Shown here in pieces: positions 57,478 to 64,000 of a stretch of 64,000 nt of DNA; position 1 is the stretch's first letter; every line of letters starts with the position of its first letter. Made by a program: the position numbers and the translations under genes. The DNA comes from Clostridium kluyveri DSM 555. Its GTDB lineage: Bacteria; Bacillota; Clostridia; Clostridiales; Clostridiaceae. Location of the stretch: assembly GCF_000016505.1 (NCBI RefSeq), contig NC_009706.1:3472001-3536000 (forward strand), in the 5' to 3' direction. The notes beneath the pieces were generated by a model. That model searched no databases and was not told where the DNA came from. It saw only the letters and a list, made by a program, of their open reading frames with translations.

Positions 57478-59484
57478 TTACTGTGCCTTAAATAAAAATA
57501 TATTATAATCTTCATAGAAGTCTTTATTATACTGACTTTTACACAAAACCAACACTTTATATTCATCTTTATGGAAAGGGATAAAAGTATAATAATTTTT
57601 TTTACTATAGCCTTGAACTAAATTCCAATCTCCCTTTTCCATTATATAGAACTCATATACTACATCTTTTCCCCCTTCACTATGAACAGTAAAAATAACT
57701 GGTTCATTGCAAAAGAAATTTGCATTATCACAGGTGATTCTGGTATTTGTCACAGGTAATGCTTCGTTGATTTCAATAGCTACTTCCCTCTTACAATCAA
57801 ATTTTTTACTGCTTTTAATATTTCTTGCTAAAATCTCCACCTTATAAATGCCACTATATTTAGGTACAAAAGCATAGGATTTCCCTGTAACAAACTCTGT
57901 TTCTTCCACTTTACGGTTATTTATACTCAATATATATTTCATAATGACATTTTTAGTATCTTGAGTTATACAGTTTATAACAACTCTTTCACCTACTAGA
58001 TGATACTCTCTCACAGGGTAAAGTATGTAATCAATAACTGCCGGCATATAGTCAAATACATCTATTTTTACTATGGAATGACAATCGTATTCTCTATCAG
58101 AATATTTATCCCTTACCCTAACTTCTAATTCATAATTCCCATTCTCTTCTGGAATAAATCTCATAAAACTGTTTTTATTATATTTCATTGTTTTTATTTC
58201 TGTCCCATTCCTTTTTATAATAAAAGAATATCTTAGTTCCACTCCTCCTGAAGCATTTACTTTTACGTTGATATTTTGATTTTTTAGTATACCCTTATTT
58301 TTATCTAATATAACACTCTGGATCTTAACAGGTTCCCTACTTTTCTCATCTATAATATAATCTAAATGTTCTATGGCTTCATAATCTCCTGAAAAAGATT
58401 TATCTTTAACCATCAAAGTTATGGTATAATTTCCCGCCATTTTACTCTCCCATACATAGCTATTACAAATAGTATACCCTGAATCCTCTCTACTATAGCT
58501 TCCCTGAATTATATATCTATACAAAAGCTCCCTTCCCCCTATGGTATCCGCCATCAAAGTAACTTTTGTTCCACATAACTGAGGATAGTTAATATCTGTG
58601 GTAAAATTTTTTATATAAATTTGGCTATATTTTTTTACACTAAAATTCAACACTGCTCTATCGTCAAATTTATTAATAGAATACATATCCTTAGCCATAC
58701 ATAAAAGCTTATAATCTCCGCTTTTAGCTTCAACATAACTAACTATTTTCTGAGTAGAATAGTTCTGTACACATTCTACTTCTCTATTAGAATTAACTTT
58801 AAAAAATTTATAAAGAATAGTTCTATCCTTATCATGCTCAGAATTCACTTGAAAAACCAACTCGGAATTTTCTAAAAGTTCTGAAGTTAAACATTTAAAA
58901 TCTGTTATTTTTACTTCTTTCAACGGTATCACCTGAAACCCTACATTTTTAAAATCATCAAAATCGTTCTTTGAATCAATATTTTTACACTCTACTAATA
59001 TCTCACCTTTTCCTTCAGTTTTCACTACCCAGGAAAGCATGTTATCTACTGAATAGTCTTTTATCATTTCCCATTGATTATCTATTTTTATCCAATATCT
59101 AAACATAAGTGGGAATTTAATAGTATCTACTGTTATGGTTAATTTATCACCTAATACCAATTTATCTTTATCTATATAAATATTACTTATCAATTTTTCT
59201 TCCACTTTTCCTATTACATAATCCATTCTAGATACATAATCAAAACTTTTACTGCTATCTGGTTTCTTAGCTTGTACCATCAATACATACTTTCCATCCT
59301 GCATTGGAGCCCACTCAATTTCTTCTTTCTCCGTAAAATCTTTTATAGTGTTCCATATCCCATTATATCCTACCATATACTTATATAAAAGTTTTTCTTT
59401 TAAATTATTATTTATATTTATAATAATTTTTGTCTTCTTTTCCTGTGGACTTTTCACATCACAGCTCATAGCCAGTTCATTCAT
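57478..59484 (-). CDS. Repeat protein with triple-tyrosine (Y_Y_Y)-type domains
   Basis: 668 residues made of about six or seven beta-rich units of roughly 95 residues. Each has the pattern L-x-Y-x-F/Y...W/I (for example [19 protein letters not shown]) followed by a strand ending Y-x-L-x-V-x-A/C-K-x-x-x-S. These look like Y_Y_Y/Ig-like modules. There is no signal peptide or enzymatic domain. It may bind cell wall or polysaccharide, as it sits between a transglycosylase and a pullulanase. The ATG follows GGGGGATGATGTAA. No ortholog function is known to me. Confidence 0.7.
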   Translation of the reverse strand: MNELAMSCDVKSPQEKKTKIIININNNLKEKLLYKYMVGYNGIWNTIKDFTEKEEIEWAPMQDGKYVLMVQAKKPDSSKSFDYVSRMDYVIGKVEEKLISNIYIDKDKLVLGDKLTITVDTIKFPLMFRYWIKIDNQWEMIKDYSVDNMLSWVVKTEGKGEILVECKNIDSKNDFDDFKNVGFQVIPLKEVKITDFKCLTSELLENSELVFQVNSEHDKDRTILYKFFKVNSNREVECVQNYSTQKIVSYVEAKSGDYKLLCMAKDMYSINKFDDRAVLNFSVKKYSQIYIKNFTTDINYPQLCGTKVTLMADTIGGRELLYRYIIQGSYSREDSGYTICNSYVWESKMAGNYTITLMVKDKSFSGDYEAIEHLDYIIDEKSREPVKIQSVILDKNKGILKNQNINVKVNASGGVELRYSFIIKRNGTEIKTMKYNKNSFMRFIPEENGNYELEVRVRDKYSDREYDCHSIVKIDVFDYMPAVIDYILYPVREYHLVGERVVINCITQDTKNVIMKYILSINNRKVEETEFVTGKSYAFVPKYSGIYKVEILARNIKSSKKFDCKREVAIEINEALPVTNTRITCDNANFFCNEPVIFTVHSEGGKDVVYEFYIMEKGDWNLVQGYSKKNYYTFIPFHKDEYKVLVLCKSQYNKDFYEDYNIFLFKAQ

Positions 59485-59621
59485 TTACATCATCCCCCAT
59501 GTAAAAATCTTATAAATACTATATTCCTTAAAATATATTATACTATAATACCATATTTTGTAATAGTATTTTTTGTATATTTATATTATATTTTACTATA
59601 CTAATAAGTAGGTGAATATAT

Positions 59622-61736
59622 ATGAAAATAATAAATGTTTACACTGACTCTTTTAACAAAGTAACTTTAATATCAGATGAAATATCTCAATTTAAATCCT
59701 ATAAGTTAAATGTAGAAAATGGCAGAGAAAAAATATCTGTAATTAGTTATTCCATAGTTGACAATACTATAATTTTGAATTTAAGCAGAGAGCTAAATAT
59801 AAAATACTATTGTTTCATAGAATATGAGAATGTACTTTATAAAGTATGGTACTATCCTTTGTATTCCACAGAAGAATTCAATAAAAAATTTTTTCACAAT
59901 ACCTCCTTAGGTGCCATATATACCAAAGAAAAGACTACCTTTAAACTCTGGTCGCCTCCAGCCTCTTCTGTAAAGCTTGCAATATATGAAAAAATTTCTC
60001 CTGACAGCTTCAATATTAAATATATGATAGATATGAAAGAATATAGAGGACTTTGGTATACTTCCATAAAAGGAGATTTGCATGAAACCTACTATAACTA
60101 TCATGTAACCCTATATAATAATTCAAATATAGTAGTGGACCCTTATGCTGTCTCAGTAAATATAAATGGCTTAATAGGAGTTGTATTAGATTTAAAAGGA
60201 ACAGATCCCCCTATGTGGCATGATGATACTTATATTGATGTTAAAAAATATACTGATTCCATAATATATGAAGTCAGCCTAAGAGATTTATCTTCCCATG
60301 CCAGCAGCGGAGTTTCAAACAGTAAAAAATTTTTATCCTTGACAGAAAAAAACACAAAATCTCCACAGGGCCTTAGTACCTGTTTAGATCATATACTGGA
60401 ACTTGGTATTACCCACCTTCAGTTAATGCCTATATTCGATTTTAGTTATGAAAGTGTGGATGAAAGATACAGTGATAAAGATTATAATTGGGGATATGAT
60501 CCCCAAAATTACAATGTTCCTGAAGGGAGCTATGCTTCAGATGCCTACCAGCCTCTGTGCAGAATAATAGAACTTAAAAAAATGATTTACTGCCTTCATA
60601 AAAACAATATAGGAATAAATATGGATGTAGTTTATAATCATGTATATCATGGTTGGGCAGATAATTTCCAAAATATATTCCCTGACTACTATTTTAGATT
60701 TTCACAGAAAAAGATACCTTGCTCTGGGAGTGGATGCGGAAATGATCTGGCTTCTGAGCATTTAATGGTAAGAAAATTCATAACAGACTCTGTAACATTT
60801 TGGGCCAGGGAATATCATATAGATGGATTCAGATTTGATCTTATGGGACTTATAGACATAGATACCATGAAATTAATAGAAAATAAACTTCATAAGATAA
60901 ATAGATCTGTAATGATCTATGGTGAAGGTTGGACCCTAAATACCTCCCTTGCAGAGCAAAATAAGTCTACTTTTAATAATGCAAAATCTTTAGACAACAT
61001 AGCCTTCTTCAACGATAGAATAAGAGACTGCTTAAAAGGTAATGTATTTGATTTGAAGGACAGAGGTTTTATAATGGGAGATGCCTCTAAAGGTAAGATA
61101 TTGAGAGAATGTATAATGTCACAATATATTTCTCCTGAACAATCTGTAAATTACTCAAGCTGTCATGACAACCATACTTTATGGGATAGAATAAGTTTGA
61201 GCTGTACCCATGAAACCATAGAAGAAAAAAAGAAAATGGTAAAATTATGTTCAACTATAATTTTAACTTGTCCTGGTATCCCCTTTATATACTCTGGAGA
61301 AGAATTTTGCAGAAGCAAACAAGGAGAACATAACAGCTTCAACAGTCCAGATTATATAAATTGCATTGAATGGAATAAAAAGTATGAGTTTATGGATGTG
61401 TTTAATCACTACAAAAAATTAATTCATATAAGAAAGTCTCACTCTCTATTTAGACTTTATTCCAGAGACACCTTACTAAATAATTTAATTTTTATAGAAA
61501 ATATACCAGAAGACATTCTTGCTTTCACAATAAAAGATTATACTGGCAGAGACAACTGGAAACATGCTCTTATAGCAGTAAATGTAGGAAGAAAAGACAG
61601 ACATATAGACATTCCTAACATGAAATGGAAAGTGGCGTTAGACAGTAACAACATTAAAATTGAAAATATTATTTTAAAAAAACCGTTCATATTACAAAGT
61701 CTATCTTCCTATATATTGTACACAGAAGAGGATTAA
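59622..61736 (+). CDS. pulA: Type I pullulanase (GH13)
   Basis: 704 residues. It hydrolyses alpha-1,6 branches of glycogen, starch or pullulan. The type I signature YNWGYDPQNYNVPEGSY is present. Catalytic residues lie in GFRFDLMG (nucleophile Asp), YGEGW (acid Glu) and SCHDNHTLWD (Asp). A CBM48-like N-domain (LGAIYTKEKTTFKLWSPPAS) precedes the barrel. No signal peptide, so it is probably intracellular and works on glycogen. The ATG follows AAGTAGGTG. Confidence 0.93.
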   Translation: MKIINVYTDSFNKVTLISDEISQFKSYKLNVENGREKISVISYSIVDNTIILNLSRELNIKYYCFIEYENVLYKVWYYPLYSTEEFNKKFFHNTSLGAIYTKEKTTFKLWSPPASSVKLAIYEKISPDSFNIKYMIDMKEYRGLWYTSIKGDLHETYYNYHVTLYNNSNIVVDPYAVSVNINGLIGVVLDLKGTDPPMWHDDTYIDVKKYTDSIIYEVSLRDLSSHASSGVSNSKKFLSLTEKNTKSPQGLSTCLDHILELGITHLQLMPIFDFSYESVDERYSDKDYNWGYDPQNYNVPEGSYASDAYQPLCRIIELKKMIYCLHKNNIGINMDVVYNHVYHGWADNFQNIFPDYYFRFSQKKIPCSGSGCGNDLASEHLMVRKFITDSVTFWAREYHIDGFRFDLMGLIDIDTMKLIENKLHKINRSVMIYGEGWTLNTSLAEQNKSTFNNAKSLDNIAFFNDRIRDCLKGNVFDLKDRGFIMGDASKGKILRECIMSQYISPEQSVNYSSCHDNHTLWDRISLSCTHETIEEKKKMVKLCSTIILTCPGIPFIYSGEEFCRSKQGEHNSFNSPDYINCIEWNKKYEFMDVFNHYKKLIHIRKSHSLFRLYSRDTLLNNLIFIENIPEDILAFTIKDYTGRDNWKHALIAVNVGRKDRHIDIPNMKWKVALDSNNIKIENIILKKPFILQSLSSYILYTEED

Positions 61737-61743
61737 CAAAATA

Positions 61744-62202
61744 CTACCAATCCTCTCCTTTGTATACTTTACCATTTAAAATTAACTGAAATAAATTCTC
61801 TCTAAGTCTCTTATCATCTTCCTTTGTCCTCTTTTTGGGATTTGAAGTCCTTCCCCCTGTTCTCCTAACTTTTGAAGATATATACCTTTCAAATAGAAGT
61901 TTATCCATGTTACCCTCATGATATATATAACCTTTAGGATTTATAGCATAGGCTTTTTTCCCTAATACCATAGCAGCAACACCATAATCCTGACTCACCA
62001 CTATATCTCCACTTCTAACTTTGTTTACAATAACCATATCCACACTCTGAAAACCACTGTCAACAGTAACTACAGTACTATAATTACTTTTTAAGATATG
62101 ATTTGTATCACAATATATTATAACTTCTATGTCATTTTCTCTTGCTATATTCTCTATTATATATTTTCCTGGACAAGCATCCCCATCTATTAATATTCTC
62201 AT
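61744..62202 (-). CDS. YaiI/YqxD family (UPF0178) protein
   Basis: 152 residues. RILIDGDACPGKYIIENIAR and VVSQDYGVAAMVL are the family blocks; the fold is PIN-like and nuclease activity is suspected but not shown. SKVRRTGGRTSNPKKRTKED gives a basic loop near residue 115. It converges with pulA with only 7 bp between stops. Confidence 0.85.
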   Translation of the reverse strand: MRILIDGDACPGKYIIENIARENDIEVIIYCDTNHILKSNYSTVVTVDSGFQSVDMVIVNKVRSGDIVVSQDYGVAAMVLGKKAYAINPKGYIYHEGNMDKLLFERYISSKVRRTGGRTSNPKKRTKEDDKRLRENLFQLILNGKVYKGEDW

Positions 62203-62370
62203 TTTAATCCCATAATGTAAAATCTCATGTTAAATATTAAAATTTTACTTATTTATTCCTCCACTCATTAATTAATCTTCTTACTTGTAATCTTTTGTAA
62301 ATATTCTATTTAAATTATACACTACTATAATAAAATTATCATCTGTCAGTTTTTAGTGAACAGCTTATGG

Positions 62371-62466
62371 AGTAATTGAGAGGTTCGGATGGAGTTCACC
62401 TATGAAAAATGCTTATCTCATACTTTAAATAATATGGTATTATTAGATAATTTTAGACTTAGGATA
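62371..62466 (+). repeat. Dispersed hairpin repeat, degenerate copy R7
   Basis: AGTAATTGAGAGGTTCGGATGGAG and ATGCTTATCTCATACTTTAAA (shortened), then TATTAGATAATTTTAGAC and AGGATAA. The order matches R3 but hairpin I has lost its 3' arm. Confidence 0.5.
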
Positions 62467-62467
62467 A

Positions 62468-62506
62468 AATAAAACTCCACAATAGACATGCTATCATAGA
62501 GTTTTA
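62468..62506 (-). terminator. Terminator of pgi
   Basis: AAAACTC (62471-62477) pairs with GAGTTTT (62499-62505), with an inner ATAG/CTAT stem. ATTTTATTTTA-like T-rich sequence follows on the minus strand. Confidence 0.7.
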
Positions 62507-62539
62507 CTGTATTATATCCAAACTATATTTGGGCAAATT

Positions 62540-63889
62540 TTATATTTTTTGCTTTAATTTTAAACTCATATCATACTCAGGGTTTTTAAGTAGTGCAAAC
62601 ATATTATTTTTATAGGCTTCAACTCCAGGTTGATCAAAAGGATTTATTCCCATTAAATATCCACTCATTGCACAAGCTTTTTCAAAGAAATATACCATAT
62701 GTCCAAAGTAATAGGGTGTTAACTCAGGTACATTTAAAATCATTACAGGAACCTTCCCATCACTGTGGGCCAGCACTGTTCCCCTTAAAATCTGATGGTT
62801 TACAAAACTTATTGATTTATCTGCAATGAAATTTAATCCATCTAAATTATCCTTATCCTCTCCTATAATTATATCCTTTGGAGACTTTTCTACATTTATA
62901 AAAGTTTCAAATAATATTCTAAGTCCCTGTTGTATATACTGTCCCATAGAGTGCAAATCTGTTGAAAAATCTCCGCAGGCAGGAAATATACCTTTATTTT
63001 CTTTTCCTTCACTTTCTCCAAAAAGTTGTTTCCACCATTCTCCAAAATAATGAAGACATGGCTCGAAATTCACCATCATTTCAGTAGTTTTTCTTCTTTT
63101 AAACAGTATATTTCTAACTGATGCATATCTATAAGCAGCATTTTTATCTAAATCTTCACTACTATAAGCTTCTCTAGCATCCGCTGCCCCCTTCATAACA
63201 TCTTCTATATTAATTCCCGCCACTGCCATTGGAAGTAATCCTACCGCAGTTAACACAGAATACCTTCCTCCTATATTATCTGGGATAACATAGGTTTCAT
63301 ATCCCTCTATATCTGCCAAGGCCTTCAAAGCCCCTCTTTTCTTGTCTGTAGTAACATATATCCTATGTCCTGCTTCTTCTTTTCCATATTTTTTTTCTAG
63401 CAAACCTTTTAACAATCTAAATGCAACAGCAGGTTCCGTAGTGGTTCCTGATTTGGAAATAACATTCAAAGATATATCCATACCTTCTACAGCCTGGAGC
63501 AAGTCCTTCATATAAGCCGCACTCATATTATTTCCTGCATAAAGTATTATAGGAGCTTTTCTTTTATCTTTAGGCAGTATATTATTGAATGTATTTGAAA
63601 ACATTTCAATAGCAGCCCTAGCCCCTAAATAAGACCCTCCTATACCTATAACTATAAATACATCTGAAGTATTCCTAATCTTTCTAGCCGCTATTTTTAT
63701 CCTATTAAATTCTTCTTTGTCATAACTCGCCGGTAGGTTAACCCATCCCAGGAAATTATCCCCTTTACCTGTTCCATTTTCTAACATATGGTGGGCACTA
63801 GATACAAAAGGCTGCAGACTATCCATATCACTTTTGCTCACATAAGAATAAACTTTACTTAAATCCAAACTTATACCTTTTTCTAACAT
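62540..63889 (-). CDS. pgi: Glucose-6-phosphate isomerase
   Basis: 449 residues, the short bacterial form. It interconverts glucose-6-P and fructose-6-P in glycolysis. Motifs: [30 protein letters not shown] (phosphate-binding loop), [17 protein letters not shown] and the C-terminal [16 protein letters not shown] with the catalytic Lys. The ATG follows TGGAGGTG. Next to pullulanase, it fits glycogen/sugar use, but the genes are not co-transcribed. Confidence 0.95.
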   Translation of the reverse strand: MLEKGISLDLSKVYSYVSKSDMDSLQPFVSSAHHMLENGTGKGDNFLGWVNLPASYDKEEFNRIKIAARKIRNTSDVFIVIGIGGSYLGARAAIEMFSNTFNNILPKDKRKAPIILYAGNNMSAAYMKDLLQAVEGMDISLNVISKSGTTTEPAVAFRLLKGLLEKKYGKEEAGHRIYVTTDKKRGALKALADIEGYETYVIPDNIGGRYSVLTAVGLLPMAVAGINIEDVMKGAADAREAYSSEDLDKNAAYRYASVRNILFKRRKTTEMMVNFEPCLHYFGEWWKQLFGESEGKENKGIFPACGDFSTDLHSMGQYIQQGLRILFETFINVEKSPKDIIIGEDKDNLDGLNFIADKSISFVNHQILRGTVLAHSDGKVPVMILNVPELTPYYFGHMVYFFEKACAMSGYLMGINPFDQPGVEAYKNNMFALLKNPEYDMSLKLKQKI

Positions 63890-64000
63890 GACTTTACTTG
63901 CACCTCCAACACTTTATTTATATTAAAATTACATTAATTTCCATTACATTCCATATAAGAAGTCTAACAATTTTTATGCCAAGTTTACATTTCTAAAATC

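Larger units (their letters stand above)
62203..62539. other. Intergenic with repeat copy R7 and a terminator
   Basis: No gene. It contains the degenerate repeat at 62371-62466 and the pgi terminator at 62468-62506. Confidence 0.5.

Overview
The window reads as a piece of the chromosome of an anaerobic, spore-forming, cluster I Clostridium. The DNA is AT-rich (by eye about 70%). It carries two alpha/beta small acid-soluble spore proteins, a GatCAB amidotransferase, iron-dependent alcohol dehydrogenases, a 2-enoate-reductase-type flavoenzyme and clostridial riboswitches. The genus is an inference from gene content. I do not assign a species.

Layout. 1-6.2 kb: end of a Mn(II)-type GDT1/TMEM165 exporter under a yybP-ykoY riboswitch, an EamA transporter, an Fe-alcohol dehydrogenase, and a cbiMNQO cobalt importer under a cobalamin riboswitch. 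6.6-13 kb: signalling and stress genes (EAL-HDOD protein, PocR-domain chemoreceptor, superoxide dismutase, spore protein, Fur-family repressor, membrane chemoreceptor). 13.2-18.7 kb: a sigma-54 regulon, in which an enoate-reductase-like flavoenzyme and an Fe-alcohol dehydrogenase share an operon with a clear -24/-12 promoter, next to their probable enhancer-binding activator. 18.9-22.7 kb: DNA polymerase IV and a frameshifted chemoreceptor.

22.7-29.9 kb is accessory and decayed. It holds a phased DnaA-box array, a duplicated structured intergenic element, gene remnants, and a 5.7-kb islet bounded by a 42-bp copy of the 3' end of tRNA-Arg. The islet contains a flavodoxin-like protein, a 5'-truncated IS3-family element, a second spore protein, a possible type I toxin-antitoxin locus and a fragment of a large ATP-binding/nuclease-like protein. 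29.9-31.1 kb: eleven tRNA genes behind one strong promoter.

31-42 kb: housekeeping genes (YfcE-type phosphodiesterase, rdgB, rph, PurM-like protein, gatCAB) mixed with unknowns. 42.3-50.2 kb: a cluster led by a TetR regulator, with a phasin-like coiled coil, an ABC1/UbiB kinase-like protein, a CmpB-like membrane protein, an HD protein, a second-type YidC, a radical-SAM/SPASM enzyme and a patatin lipase. I infer a membrane or lipid remodelling system; no function is proven by the sequence. 50.4-64 kb: ligA (preceded by a coupled, damaged copy of its own domain Ia), pcrA, yerC, an RsuA/RluB-type pseudouridine synthase, a lytic transglycosylase, a protein with repeated Ig-like units, pullulanase, a YaiI-family protein and pgi.

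At least seven copies or fragments of a modular, hairpin-rich intergenic repeat (about 90-200 bp) lie across the window. Two of them supply the last codons and stop of the preceding gene. I do not recognise this family.
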